NCBI RefSeq assembly: GCF_000158475.2
Contig: NZ_KI392030.1
Span: 62,001-126,000 of the forward strand
Direction of reading: 5' to 3'
Source: Oxalobacter paraformigenes
GTDB taxonomy: Bacteria; Pseudomonadota; Gammaproteobacteria; Burkholderiales; Burkholderiaceae_D
Length of the DNA stretch: 64,000 bases
The notes beneath the pieces were generated by a model that was given only the letters and a program-made list of their open reading frames with translations, did not search any database and was not told the origin of the DNA. Position 1 is the first letter of the stretch. Every line of letters begins with the position of its first letter. Made by a program: the position numbers and the translations under genes. This document shows, one piece after another, positions 29,883-40,099 of this stretch.

Positions 29883-31021
29883 TGGCTGTGCCGAAGCTAC
29901 GGTTCAAGGATGAGCATGGGGAAGAGTTTCTGGGGTGGGAAGAAAAAAAACTAGGAGATGTGTGTGTTACTTTTTCTGGAGGTACACCTTCTGTAACAAA
30001 TTCTACCTACTACAATGGATGTATACCTTTCATAAAATCAGGAGAGATAAATAAAAGCTATACAGAAGCATTCTTAACTGAAAAGGGATTAAAAAATTCC
30101 TCTGCAAAGCTTGTAAAAAAGGGTGATCTTTTGTATGCACTATATGGTGCTACAAGTGGAGAATCAGGTATTTCCAAGATAAACGGAGCCATTAATCAAG
30201 CAATTTTATGTATTAAGTCTGATATTTTAGATTTAAAGTATCTCAAAAATTTATTATGTTTTAATAAAAATAGAATTACCGGAATGTATCTTCAGGGAGG
30301 ACAAGGAAATTTATCCGCAGAAATTATAAAATCTCTAAAATTTTATTTTCCATCTTCTCCCGAGCAAACCAAAATCGCCAATTTCCTCTCAGCGATTGAC
30401 GAAAAAATTTCGCATATCAATAAAAAACTGGATTTGCTGAAGCAGTACAAAAAAGGCATGATGCAGAAAATTTTCAATCAGGATATTCGATTCAAGGATG
30501 AGAATGGGGAAGAGTTTCCTGAGTGGGAGGAAAAAGAATTCAACAATGTATTCTCCACTATACCATCTAAAAAATATCAAATTTTTAGCACAGAGATTAA
30601 TGAAGTTGGGCAATTTCCTGTGCTTGACCAGTCTCAAGCATTAATTGCTGGATATAGTGATCAGCAGGATAAAGTATGTCATATTTCTCCTATTATAGTT
30701 TTTGGTGATCATACAACTGTTGTTAAGTATTTTGAAAAACCTTTCATTGTAGGTGCGGACGGTACAAAATTACTCTTCTGTCATAATGGAATAACTAAAT
30801 TTTTCTTGTATGTAATTGAGTTTGATCCCGTGATCCCGGAAGGATATAAAAGACATTTTTCTCTTTTAAGGGAAAAAAATTTCCCCTTCCCTTGTATTGA
30901 AGAACAAACCAAAATCGCCAACTTCCTCTCAGCCATCGACGAAAAAATCGCCCTTGTTGAAAAACAGCTTGCATCGACTAGAGAATACAAGAAAGGTTTG
31001 ATGCAACAACTTTTTATTTAA
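29879..31021 (+). CDS. hsdS: Type I restriction-modification specificity subunit HsdS
   Basis: A 380-residue subunit with two target recognition domains and two conserved helical spacers. The two halves repeat each other at both ends: RFKDEHGEEF and RFKDENGEEF precede each recognition domain, and EQTKIANFLSAIDEKI follows each. The recognition domains themselves differ and are markedly AT-rich, unlike hsdM. This layout determines a bipartite DNA target. The repeated DNA offers a route for recognition-domain exchange by recombination. Confidence 0.93.
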   Translation: MMAVPKLRFKDEHGEEFLGWEEKKLGDVCVTFSGGTPSVTNSTYYNGCIPFIKSGEINKSYTEAFLTEKGLKNSSAKLVKKGDLLYALYGATSGESGISKINGAINQAILCIKSDILDLKYLKNLLCFNKNRITGMYLQGGQGNLSAEIIKSLKFYFPSSPEQTKIANFLSAIDEKISHINKKLDLLKQYKKGMMQKIFNQDIRFKDENGEEFPEWEEKEFNNVFSTIPSKKYQIFSTEINEVGQFPVLDQSQALIAGYSDQQDKVCHISPIIVFGDHTTVVKYFEKPFIVGADGTKLLFCHNGITKFFLYVIEFDPVIPEGYKRHFSLLREKNFPFPCIEEQTKIANFLSAIDEKIALVEKQLASTREYKKGLMQQLFI

Positions 31022-31025
31022 TGCC

Positions 31026-34019
31026 ATGTCCATTCAATCAGAAGCCGCGCTCGAAAAATTATTGATCGAACAATTACAAGGCTTGGAATACGAGTTCGTT
31101 AAAATCGGCGATGAAGCTGATATGCTCGCCAACCTCAAGAAACAGCTGGAAATCCATAACGAGTTGACTGACGCTCCCTTGAGTGAAGATGAATTCACTC
31201 AGATCAAGCATTATCTCAATAACGGTGGCATATTCGAGCGTGCAGGACTCTTGAGAAATATTTGCAATCTGAAACGCGACGACGGTAGTACAAGGGAAAT
31301 TCGTTTTCTGAACCAGGAAGCATGGTGTAAAAATGAATTTCAGGTGGCGAATCAAATCACCATGGAAGGTGAATACGAAAACCGGTATGACGTGACTATC
31401 CTGATCAATGGATTACCCCTTGTCCAGATAGAACTGAAAAGAAAAGATACTGAATTAAAAGTCGCCTTCGATCAAATCAATCGTTACCGATATCACTCTT
31501 ATGACGCGGGTATCGGACTGTTTCAGTATGTTCAGATATTCATCATCAGCAATGGTAACGAAACCAAATACTTTGCCAACAATCCCGGGCAATCCTTTGA
31601 CTTCACCTTCTACTGGTCAGACGAAAATAACAAGCGCATTACCTCTCTTCAGGAATTTACCGATACTTTCCTGAGGCCGTGCCACATTGTCAAAATGATT
31701 GCGAAATACATTATCTTGGCGCAAGAGTATAAAGAAGAGTCAGAGGTAGGCCTGAAGAGGAAAAAAGGCAAAACAGCAGCCCAAGCCATCAAGAGAGAAG
31801 TCACTAAACGCTATCTTGTTATCCTCCGCCCATATCAGTATTACGCTGTTGAAGCTATTGTCAATAAAGTCAAAAACTGCAATGACAACGGTTATATCTG
31901 GCATACGACCGGTTCAGGAAAAACCCTGACCTCCTTTAAAGCCAGCCAGATTATCGATACGTTGGAAAACGTCGAAAAAGTTCTTTTTGTCGTGGACAGA
32001 AAAGATCTGGATAACCAGACAGCTGAAGCATTCAACCAGTATCAGGAAGGAAGTGTCGACGGTACAAGCAATACCAAAGCGTTGATAAAACAGTTGGCCG
32101 ACAGTGCTATAGACAAGAGCAGTACCAAGCTGATCGTCACTACCATACAAAAACTGAATAATGCGGTTATGCAACCGAAATTCAGCAAACAGATCGAGCA
32201 TTTGAAGAATAAAAAAGTCGTCTTCATTTTCGATGAATGTCATCGAAGCCAGTTTGGCGAAACCCATCAGAATATCAAAAAATTCTTCAACAAGGCCCAG
32301 ATGTTCGGATTTACAGGTACGCCTATTTTTGCCGACAATGCCTCATCAGGTATGGGAATCCAGAAGGCGCTTAAAGAAGGCACGCTCCTGACAGATGGAA
32401 CAGAGATAAAAAAGACAACCAAAGCCTTGTTCGGTGAATGCCTGCATCGCTACATCATTACCGATGCCATTCGAGACGGAAATGTTTTACCGTTTTCCGT
32501 GGAATATATCGGACAATACAAACAAAATGGGACTGGGACAACGCTCGATATCCAGGTGGAAGATATCGACACCGAAGAGTTATTTGAGAGTGAAGATCGG
32601 CTCAGAAAAATTACTCGATACATTCTGAGCAATCACGATGCTAAAACAAAGCAGAGACAATTCACAGCCATGTTCTGCGTAAGTGGAGTTAAAACACTCA
32701 TCAAATATTACGACCTGTTCAAGGAAGAGCAGGCAAAATTGGGAACAGACCTCACCATTGCCACGATCTTCAGTTATGCCCCCAATGAAGAAGACCCCAA
32801 TGCACATGGATTCGACATCGGAGCCATACCGGATGAAGAGCTGGAAGTCGATAGCAAAAAAATGTCCCCCTTCAGTCGCGACAGACTGGAAGAATTCATC
32901 GGTGACTATAATGCCCGGTTCGGTACCAGCTATACGACCAAGGATAGTGATAGTTTTTATAACTATTACAAGAACATCAGTGACCGTACCAGAAATGGGG
33001 AAATTGACATCCTTTTAGTCGTCAACATGTTTCTGACCGGATTCGACAGCAAAAGATTGAACACTCTCTATGTCGACAAAAATCTCAAATATCATGGATT
33101 GATACAGGCATATTCACGCACCAATAGAATCATCAATATCCATAAATCTCATGGACAGATTGTTTGTTTCAGAAATTTGAAAAAACAGACTGACGATGCC
33201 ATTGCTCTATTCGCCAGTAAAGATGCCAAAGAAGTCGTTTTATTGGAGCCATACGGTCACTATGTCAAGAAATTTAATGAGGGCGTGACCAGGTTGTTAG
33301 AGATCGTCCCGGATGTTAATGTCGTACTTGAAGACGAAAATGAGCAACTCGAATTCGTCAAACGCTTCCGCGAACTGCTGCGTCTTTACAATATCTTGAA
33401 GAGCTTTTGTGATTTTCAGGAAAACGATCTTTTGCTGACAGAGCAGCAAATGGCTGAGTACATGGGAAAAGTCAGAAATCTTCAATACAGCATTTCCAAG
33501 CAAACAGGAAAACAAAAAGTGTCCATATTGAAAGATGTGGATTTTTTCCTGGATGTGATGCACAGCGATGAAATCAATGTATCGTACATTCTGAGGAAGT
33601 GCTTTGAATTGAAGAAAACCCCAGAAGACAAGATTGATAAAAAGCGCAAGGAAATTCAAAATCTGCTGAATACGAGTCCCTCTCTACATTCCAAACGTGA
33701 ATTGATCGAAAAATTCATTGAGGAAAACCTTCCGAAAATATCCAGCGGCGACAGTATAGAAGCCTTGTTTGCCGACTTCAGGAATAAAGAAGCAGCAGCT
33801 GCCTTGCGAAAATTGTGCGAGGAAGAAAAACTGGCGCAGGAAAAACTGGAAAAAATAATTCAGGGATACGTTTTTGCGGGGCGTTTCCCAAAGAGTACAG
33901 ATATCAAAGATGCGTTTACCGTGAAGGTGAGTATTTTGAAGATGAAGACGGTAATGGACACAGTTACACAAAAGATTAAGAATTTTATTAGTACATATGT
34001 GGATGGGTTTGAGGGATGA
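31026..34019 (+). CDS. hsdR: Type I restriction-modification restriction subunit HsdR
   Basis: A 997-residue translocating endonuclease. The N-terminal PD-(D/E)XK nuclease contains VQIELKRKDTELK. The SF2 motor shows Walker A (HTTGSGKTLTSFK), a DECH box (FIFDECHRSQF), FTGTPIF, and later LVVNMFLTGFDSK and QAYSRTNRI. The C-terminal region is helical, as in EcoR124I-type HsdR. It starts 4 bp after the hsdS stop. All motifs look intact. Confidence 0.95.
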   Translation: MSIQSEAALEKLLIEQLQGLEYEFVKIGDEADMLANLKKQLEIHNELTDAPLSEDEFTQIKHYLNNGGIFERAGLLRNICNLKRDDGSTREIRFLNQEAWCKNEFQVANQITMEGEYENRYDVTILINGLPLVQIELKRKDTELKVAFDQINRYRYHSYDAGIGLFQYVQIFIISNGNETKYFANNPGQSFDFTFYWSDENNKRITSLQEFTDTFLRPCHIVKMIAKYIILAQEYKEESEVGLKRKKGKTAAQAIKREVTKRYLVILRPYQYYAVEAIVNKVKNCNDNGYIWHTTGSGKTLTSFKASQIIDTLENVEKVLFVVDRKDLDNQTAEAFNQYQEGSVDGTSNTKALIKQLADSAIDKSSTKLIVTTIQKLNNAVMQPKFSKQIEHLKNKKVVFIFDECHRSQFGETHQNIKKFFNKAQMFGFTGTPIFADNASSGMGIQKALKEGTLLTDGTEIKKTTKALFGECLHRYIITDAIRDGNVLPFSVEYIGQYKQNGTGTTLDIQVEDIDTEELFESEDRLRKITRYILSNHDAKTKQRQFTAMFCVSGVKTLIKYYDLFKEEQAKLGTDLTIATIFSYAPNEEDPNAHGFDIGAIPDEELEVDSKKMSPFSRDRLEEFIGDYNARFGTSYTTKDSDSFYNYYKNISDRTRNGEIDILLVVNMFLTGFDSKRLNTLYVDKNLKYHGLIQAYSRTNRIINIHKSHGQIVCFRNLKKQTDDAIALFASKDAKEVVLLEPYGHYVKKFNEGVTRLLEIVPDVNVVLEDENEQLEFVKRFRELLRLYNILKSFCDFQENDLLLTEQQMAEYMGKVRNLQYSISKQTGKQKVSILKDVDFFLDVMHSDEINVSYILRKCFELKKTPEDKIDKKRKEIQNLLNTSPSLHSKRELIEKFIEENLPKISSGDSIEALFADFRNKEAAAALRKLCEEEKLAQEKLEKIIQGYVFAGRFPKSTDIKDAFTVKVSILKMKTVMDTVTQKIKNFISTYVDGFEG

Positions 34020-34194
34020 ATATTTGCCGTAGAGTAGGTGTAAACCAACGAGGAAGAAGTAAATTTTGAAGGATGGTTGCAAGATAGACCGTGTTAATGT
34101 CCATTAAATCTATCTCGATAGAAGAGAAATAAAATTCTACCGGGGCAATTTTTTGGGCAGAATTTATATTGTATTTTATAACCTGTTGTTTCAT
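33988..34194 (-). CDS. Possible small protein at the island edge
   Basis: A 68-codon frame starting MKQQVIKYNINSAQKIAPVE, overlapping the 3' end of hsdR in the opposite direction by about 30 bp. No family match, no clear ribosome site. It may be a chance frame in AT-rich DNA next to the right island repeat. Confidence 0.25.
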   Translation of the reverse strand: MKQQVIKYNINSAQKIAPVEFYFSSIEIDLMDINTVYLATILQNLLLPRWFTPTLRQIFIPQTHPHMY

Positions 34195-34195
34195 G

Positions 34196-34288
34196 TATCG
34201 ACTTCTCCCCTCACCAAAGAATTAATTCAGGCCGTCTAAAGAAGTACATTAACCCACGTAATTTCAATGATTTACGTGGTTTTTTTGT
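34196..34288 (+). repeat. Right copy of the island-flanking repeat (tRNA-Thr 3' relic)
   Basis: TATCGACTTCTCCCCTCACCA resembles the tRNA-Thr T-arm/acceptor end with substitutions and a deletion, followed by the same TTCAGGCCGTC and terminator segment as at 26778-26873. It is best read as the right attachment site of the island. Confidence 0.75.
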
Positions 34289-34321
34289 GTTTGCCGTTCC
34301 AGGTTTCCCGGCAAAAAGACA

Positions 34322-34855
34322 TTAACCGCCAGCATTCAACTGTTTTTGTATCCAGGTCATGACTACGGCTACGACATACTCCTGTTGCTGTTGCGTCAAT
34401 GCTGCACCGGATTCAATATGGTGCCATTTCCGCAGGCAGTTGCGGCAACAGGTCCCGGTTGCATGCTGTGCAAGGAATACAGGGTGGCCTCGCATAGGCG
34501 TTTGCTTCCCGTCGTTTGGAATGAAAGCCGCTGAAAGACGGGTGCGGATGAAGTCTCGCGCATGTTGGGTTATTGTTTCCATCCCTTTGTCACGGATGTA
34601 CTGGCGTTCTTTGATACCGAGGCGGAAACTGTTCCGGAAACGGGAAGTGGAAAGCGCCATGAGGCGTTCCTGAACCGTCTCCCGTTCTTCCAGAGAGGAT
34701 ACCGGACAAGCCTGTATTCCGGCGGCGGCTTGCTGGTCAGACAGCCTGGAAGAGGACGGGACGCAAGGGGCAGCGCGCGAAGAACCGGGCTGTTCTTCCT
34801 TTTCCCAGAAATCCAGTTGTTTGCATTCCCTACGGTTTTTGCGTGGAGGAGCCAT
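34322..34855 (-). CDS. DUF4186 family protein
   Basis: A 177-residue protein whose C-terminal two thirds hold the conserved block FRLGIKERQYIRDKGMETI, HARDFIRTRL, NDGKQTPMRGHPVFLAQHAT and CCRNCLRKWHHI, which I recall as DUF4186. The CC..C and His residues suggest metal binding. Function unknown. The start is uncertain; ATG 34855 (MAPPRKNRRECKQLDF) is chosen over 34966, which would add 37 non-conserved residues. It lies just outside the right island repeat. Confidence 0.72.
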   Translation of the reverse strand: MAPPRKNRRECKQLDFWEKEEQPGSSRAAPCVPSSSRLSDQQAAAGIQACPVSSLEERETVQERLMALSTSRFRNSFRLGIKERQYIRDKGMETITQHARDFIRTRLSAAFIPNDGKQTPMRGHPVFLAQHATGTCCRNCLRKWHHIESGAALTQQQQEYVVAVVMTWIQKQLNAGG

Positions 34856-35024
34856 GGACTTTATGGCAACGGTACGTTTTGTAAGCGGTTTTTCAGTTTT
34901 GATTTGCAAATGAAGATACAGGTTTCCAAGTATAATTCCAAATTTGGCCGATAGCGCATCCTGCATTTTTCAATCCGTTTGCAGGGATTACCCTGTCGGT
35001 TTCAACCGTTTTTTCGAGTGTGGT

Positions 35025-35525
35025 ATGGCTAAACAGGCGCAGGAAAGAGTTTGTCTGGATTGTGGGGAGTCTTTCAAAGGCAATCCGCGAGCCCGGTATT
35101 GTCCGAAATGCCGGGAATTCCGCAGAGAAGGAATCCGTTATCAGGAAGCGAAAACGAGAGGGCCGGGGCCGATCAAGCGTCTGGTTGCACGGATAGAACC
35201 GATCAAGAAGTATCTTTCTTTCTGGCGTCTGGTTATTCTGAATGTCGTGTTTTTGCTGATTGGCTTTTCATGCGTCTGGTATTTGCATAGCCTGCCTTTC
35301 AGTATCGAAACGCAGCAAAAGATCGAGGCTTTTGCGCCTTCCAACCTGGCGTTGACGGTTCTGCTTGTCTGGGGAAGCGCCATGCGGCTTTTCTACTGGT
35401 ATAAGGAAAACAGGTCGGCGGATAATCCGACATACTGGCGGGACAATTACTGGAAACAACTCGCAGCATGGCTTGCCGGAATAGTATTTACCGAATTCTG
35501 GGCCATGATCTTTCTAGTGCTCTGA
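35025..35525 (+). CDS. Membrane protein with N-terminal zinc ribbon
   Basis: A 166-residue protein. Residues about 8-35 form a CXXC...CXXC zinc ribbon (VCLDCGESFKGNPRARYCPKC... pattern). A basic linker is followed by three hydrophobic segments (LNVVFLLIGFSCVWYLH, LALTVLLVWGSAMRLFYW, LAAWLAGIVFTEFWAMIFL). Unknown family. The ATG at 35025 is preferred to the longer frame from 34944. It has its own terminator. Confidence 0.7.
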   Translation: MAKQAQERVCLDCGESFKGNPRARYCPKCREFRREGIRYQEAKTRGPGPIKRLVARIEPIKKYLSFWRLVILNVVFLLIGFSCVWYLHSLPFSIETQQKIEAFAPSNLALTVLLVWGSAMRLFYWYKENRSADNPTYWRDNYWKQLAAWLAGIVFTEFWAMIFLVL

Positions 35526-35544
35526 TTTTCCCGTTTTCAATCGG

Positions 35545-35576
35545 ACGGCTGATGGTATGCCATCAGCCGTTTTTTT
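35545..35576 (+). terminator. Terminator before the ptx operon
   Basis: ACGGCTGATGG and its complement CCATCAGCCGT enclose a TATG loop and are followed by a run of seven T. Confidence 0.88.
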
Positions 35577-35581
35577 ATGGT

Positions 35582-35615
35582 CTGTCACGGAACCGTCATA
35601 TCGCATTCCTAACAT
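35582..35615 (+). promoter_or_regulatory. Pho-box promoter of the phosphite operon
   Basis: Two 7 bp direct repeats CTGTCAC (35582-35588) and CCGTCAT (35593-35599) separated by 4 bp fit the PhoB half-site pattern CTGTCAT-N4-CTGTCAT. TAACAT (35610-35615) lies 10 bp downstream as a -10 box. This is the normal geometry of PhoB-activated promoters, where the Pho box replaces the -35. The start codon of ptxA is about 55 bp further on. Confidence 0.68.
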
Positions 35616-35669
35616 GGCTTCGTTTACCGGTTCGTTCATCCGAACGGATTCAAGGAAGGAGCGCAAGCC

Positions 35670-36461
35670 ATGATTCAACTGGAAAATGTTTCTGTCAAAT
35701 ATGGGGATGCTATTGCATTGCATCCCTTGTCTCTGAAAATCAATGAAGGTCAATTTACTGTTCTGCTGGGTTCGTCCGGTGCCGGAAAGTCGACTTTTTT
35801 GAGATGCCTCAATCTGATGAACAATCTGGATAGCGGGCATGTCCGGGTTTCAGGCTTTAATGGAAACTGGAACAGGCAAAAGCTGCAAAGGCTTCGTCGC
35901 GAGACCGGAATGATCTTTCAACAGCATCAGCTGATAGTCAGGCAGACCGCTCTTCAAAACGTTTTGATGGGCCGGCTCGGCTATCACTCTGTGCTCCGGT
36001 CGCTTTTCCCGTTATCGAAAACCGAACAGGAACTGGGTTTGCAGAGCCTGAAACGTGTCGGACTGCTTGACAAGGCCTTGTGCCGGGTAGACCGGTTGAG
36101 CGGTGGCCAACAACAGCGCGTGGGTATTGCGCGTGTGCTGGTTCAGCAACCCAAAACGATTCTGGCCGATGAACCGGTTGCCAGTCTTGATCCGGCAACG
36201 GCAGACGAAGTGCTGAGCCTGATTCATTCGATCTCGCAGGAAGGCGGCATTTCCGCCGTGGTCAGCCTGCATCAGGTCGATCTGGCCCGGAAATATGCCG
36301 ACCGGATTATCGGTCTGGCAGGCGGGCGCATTGTTTTCGATGGCCGCCCGGAAGAATTGACCGAGGCGAAAGTGGATGAGCTCTATCGGAACAGGCGTTC
36401 CGAACCGAAAACGGAAGTGTCCGGCCGCTTATTGAATTTACCTGTCCCATTGGCAAGTTAA
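35670..36461 (+). CDS. ptxA: Phosphite/phosphonate ABC transporter ATP-binding protein
   Basis: A 263-residue ABC ATPase of the PhnC/PtxA type. Walker A is GSSGAGKST, the Q-loop is in FQQHQLIVRQT, the signature is LSGGQQQRVGIAR, Walker B is ILADEPVASLD and the switch His is in VVSLHQVD. It energises uptake through ptxC. I use the ptx name because the operon ends in a phosphite dehydrogenase; by sequence alone PhnC would be equally valid. Confidence 0.88.
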   Translation: MIQLENVSVKYGDAIALHPLSLKINEGQFTVLLGSSGAGKSTFLRCLNLMNNLDSGHVRVSGFNGNWNRQKLQRLRRETGMIFQQHQLIVRQTALQNVLMGRLGYHSVLRSLFPLSKTEQELGLQSLKRVGLLDKALCRVDRLSGGQQQRVGIARVLVQQPKTILADEPVASLDPATADEVLSLIHSISQEGGISAVVSLHQVDLARKYADRIIGLAGGRIVFDGRPEELTEAKVDELYRNRRSEPKTEVSGRLLNLPVPLAS

Positions 36462-37328
<867 letters not shown>

Positions 37329-37343
37329 TCAGTGAGAATACAT

Positions 37344-38147
37344 ATGTCTTCGTCCATCGAATTTGCCCCTTTCCTGAGAGCGAGACGTCGTGCCTGGAAC
37401 ACGTCTCTGGCAACAGTTGCGATACTGGCAATCGTGATCGCCGGATGTTGCTACTATGCCGGTCTGTTTGACATGGAACGCCTTGTCGAGGGCGTTCCCA
37501 GTCTGGCCAGTCTGGTGTCAGAAATGTTTCCGCCGGATTTTTCACAGTTGAACAACTGGATCAAGCCTGTTTCTGATACCTTGGCCATGAGTGTCGCCGG
37601 AACGGCAATCGCGGTCATCCTGTCGGTTCCACTGGCTGTGCTGGCAGCCCGAAACACCAGTCCGCATCCTCTGGTTTTTCACTTTTTCCGGGGGGTGCTA
37701 AATGGGCTGCGTTCGATTCCCGAACTCATCATGGGCATCGTATTTGTGGCGGCTGTCGGATTCGGCGCTTTGCCGGGGGTGCTCGCGCTGGCTTTCCATT
37801 CTGTTGGGATGGTCGCCAAGTTTTTTGCGGAATCCATTGAACATGTCGATCCCGCTCCGGTAGAAGCGGCCAGAGCGGCCGGATGTTCCCCGTTACAGGT
37901 CATTCTTCACGGAATTTTCCCGCAAGTATTTTCGCAAATGGCCGATACAGCCATTTATCGCTGGGAATACAATTTCCGGGCTTCGACTGTCATGGGCATG
38001 GTCGGCGCCGGCGGAATCGGTTTCGAACTGATCGGTTCCTTGCGGATCATGCAATATCAGGAAGTATCGGCCATTCTTGTCGTCATTTTGCTGATGGTGA
38101 CCGCTGTCGATGCGCTCGGTTCGTGGCTTCGTAAAAAAACCCAATAA
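37344..38147 (+). CDS. ptxC: Phosphite/phosphonate ABC transporter permease
   Basis: A 267-residue inner-membrane permease of the PhnE type with about six hydrophobic segments. The cytoplasmic EAA loop is VEAARAAGCSPLQVILHGIFPQ. A GTG at 37332 gives a slightly longer reading; the ATG at 37344 is chosen because the extra residues are not conserved. The operon has close spacing with ptxB and ptxD. Confidence 0.88.
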   Translation: MSSSIEFAPFLRARRRAWNTSLATVAILAIVIAGCCYYAGLFDMERLVEGVPSLASLVSEMFPPDFSQLNNWIKPVSDTLAMSVAGTAIAVILSVPLAVLAARNTSPHPLVFHFFRGVLNGLRSIPELIMGIVFVAAVGFGALPGVLALAFHSVGMVAKFFAESIEHVDPAPVEAARAAGCSPLQVILHGIFPQVFSQMADTAIYRWEYNFRASTVMGMVGAGGIGFELIGSLRIMQYQEVSAILVVILLMVTAVDALGSWLRKKTQ

Positions 38148-38164
38148 GAAATTCAGGATGAAAT

Positions 38165-39160
38165 ATGAACAGGCCAAAAGTTGTTTTGACTCACTGGGTT
38201 CATCCCGAGATCGTTGAACTTCTTCGGGAAAAAGCCGATGTTGTCGTTAATCCGGACAGGAAAACGCTTCCACGGGAAGTGTTGCTGAAAAGGGCGAAAG
38301 AGGCCGATGCATTGATGGCGTTCATGCCGGATTGTATTGATGAAGCGTTCCTGAAAGCCTGCCCGAAACTGAAAGTCATCGGCGCTGCCTTGAAGGGGTA
38401 CGATAATTTCGATGTGAATGCCTGTACCCGGCAGGGGGTATGGCTGACGATCGCTCCCGATTTGCTGACGATTCCGACTGCGGAATTGACGGTGGGACTG
38501 GTTCTGGCGGTGACGCGGAATATGCTGGCAGGCGATAATCACGTTCGTAGCGGGCAATTCAGGGGATGGCGACCGGAGCTTTACGGGCTGGGACTTTACC
38601 GGCGTACAGCCGGTATTGTCGGTATGGGAGCCGTTGGTAAAGCGGTGGCGGAACGTTTGAGGGCTTTTGGCATGAACCTGCTTTATGCCGATCAGGCCTT
38701 TTTGCCAGTTGAGGAGGAAGAAAGGCTGGGCCTGACAAGAACCACTTTCAGCCAGTTGCTGAATTCAAGCGATATCGTCATTCCATTGTTGCCGCTGACG
38801 GATCAGACATATCACTTGTTTGACAGGAAGACGCTGGCTGAAATGAAACGGGGAAGCTATCTGGTCAATGCCTGCCGGGGTTCGGTAGTGGACGAACTCG
38901 CCGTTGTCGACGCGCTGGAGAAAGGCCATCTTGCCGGCTACGGCGCCGATGTTTTTGAAATGGAAGACTGGATTCGTCCCGATCGTCCACGTTCGATTCC
39001 GACAGCATTGCTAAATAACACGGCGCAGACTTTTTTCACCCCTCATCTCGGCTCGGCCGTGGACGATATCAGAACGGAAATCGAACGCTATTGCGCGATG
39101 AGTATTCTTCAGGCGCTGGCTGGCGAAATACCGGACGGAAAGGTAAACGATATCCGTTGA
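38165..39160 (+). CDS. ptxD: Phosphite dehydrogenase
   Basis: A 331-residue D-2-hydroxyacid dehydrogenase-type enzyme that oxidises phosphite to phosphate with NAD+. Close family segments: [30 protein letters not shown], a Rossmann [35 protein letters not shown] and [10 protein letters not shown]. The ADVFEMEDW and [10 protein letters not shown] stretches match PtxD of Pseudomonas stutzeri rather than glyoxylate or glycerate reductases. The likely catalytic Lys-Arg-Glu-His set is in ALKG, CRGS, the FEMED region and PHLGS. Confidence 0.92.
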   Translation: MNRPKVVLTHWVHPEIVELLREKADVVVNPDRKTLPREVLLKRAKEADALMAFMPDCIDEAFLKACPKLKVIGAALKGYDNFDVNACTRQGVWLTIAPDLLTIPTAELTVGLVLAVTRNMLAGDNHVRSGQFRGWRPELYGLGLYRRTAGIVGMGAVGKAVAERLRAFGMNLLYADQAFLPVEEEERLGLTRTTFSQLLNSSDIVIPLLPLTDQTYHLFDRKTLAEMKRGSYLVNACRGSVVDELAVVDALEKGHLAGYGADVFEMEDWIRPDRPRSIPTALLNNTAQTFFTPHLGSAVDDIRTEIERYCAMSILQALAGEIPDGKVNDIR

Positions 39161-39179
39161 ATGCGCTTCTTTTCCACTG

Positions 39180-39206
39180 AAAAGGACAGTATCCACTGTC
39201 CTTTTT
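39180..39206 (+). terminator. Terminator after ptxD
   Basis: AAAAGGACAGT and ACTGTCCTTTT arms around ATCC, with a T-run. It lies 20 bp after the ptxD stop and just before the convergent YecA-like gene, so it may serve both strands. Confidence 0.85.
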
Positions 39207-39211
39207 GCCGG

Positions 39212-39877
39212 TCAGTGCAAAGGTGAGGAATTCCGGTTTTTTTCCCGTTCTTCTTCAAAGTGCGCGTAAATCAAGGGGAGATTGGAAATCATTTTGGTAA
39301 CCAGTTCTTCTCTTTCCTCCGCAGGGATTGGCTGGCAACCGGACACTTCGGGAATGTATTCGGAATAAAGCGTCAGTATCGGGGTCAGCGGGCCTTCCTG
39401 TTTGCTGGCCTCGACCATTTCCTTCCAGCTGTCGCGGCGCATATCCATGCCCAAAATGAAGCCATACGCCCACTCATTGGCTCCGCATTTTCCGTCGGGA
39501 TCGGCATAGAGGAAGGGATAATATTCGTCGCCGCGTTTCAGAACGGAATCGATATGTTCCCAGTGCTGGGCAAGCGCGCCCATGACCATATCGGATTCTT
39601 GCTGGCTCTTGAATTCCGGCATTTTCCCGCCGAAAATGCGGGGGAGATATTCTTCCGGACTGACAGGAACAGGGCTGGTAATCAAGGCGCATAAAAAACC
39701 GTCCAGCACTTCCATGTGCATGGCGTTCTGGGCAGCGTGGGAATCGAGATAATATTCCAGCGCGTCAAGTTGCTGGTTGGACAGCTTGGGCGACGTTTCC
39801 TTGTGATTCAGAAAATCGTCAAGTGCGCTGAGCATGGAAGCATTTTCTTTTTCTTTGTCGGGATTTTGATTGGACAT
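39212..39877 (-). CDS. YecA/YgfB family (UPF0149) protein
   Basis: A 221-residue soluble protein. The family segments are MHMEVLDGFLCALITSP, YLPRIFGG, GKCGANEWAYGFILGMDMRR and LPLIYAHFEE. It lacks the C-terminal SEC-C zinc motif that longer YecA proteins carry. Function is not known. The start MSNQNPDKEKENA at 39877 is preferred to one four codons upstream. Confidence 0.8.
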   Translation of the reverse strand: MSNQNPDKEKENASMLSALDDFLNHKETSPKLSNQQLDALEYYLDSHAAQNAMHMEVLDGFLCALITSPVPVSPEEYLPRIFGGKMPEFKSQQESDMVMGALAQHWEHIDSVLKRGDEYYPFLYADPDGKCGANEWAYGFILGMDMRRDSWKEMVEASKQEGPLTPILTLYSEYIPEVSGCQPIPAEEREELVTKMISNLPLIYAHFEEEREKNRNSSPLH

Positions 39878-40099
39878 AAGCGGACGCAAAGGTGAAGTTA
39901 AAAGAAGGCACGACGTTTACAGCTAGTATAACAATAGTTTTTCGACCCTTGTGCAAATGGCGCGACTTTATTGAATTAAATAAACGCTCTCTGCTGAAGA
40001 TCAAGCGAGATTCGGCCGTTGCTTTTATGATTCCTGAATGAAACGCTGTTTGTTTGAAGGATATTTTGAATCGACTTGCTTGGAAATCAGGGAGGAAAT

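Larger units (their letters stand above)
26801..34288. mobile_element. Genomic island inserted at tRNA-Thr
   Basis: A segment of about 7.4 kb bounded by a tRNA gene and a degenerate copy of that tRNA's 3' end and terminator. It contains an integrase remnant next to the tRNA, a GIY-YIG protein and the hsdMSR restriction-modification system. AT content is higher than the flanks, most clearly in hsdS and hsdR. The damaged integrase and diverged repeats suggest an old, immobile insertion. Confidence 0.78.
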
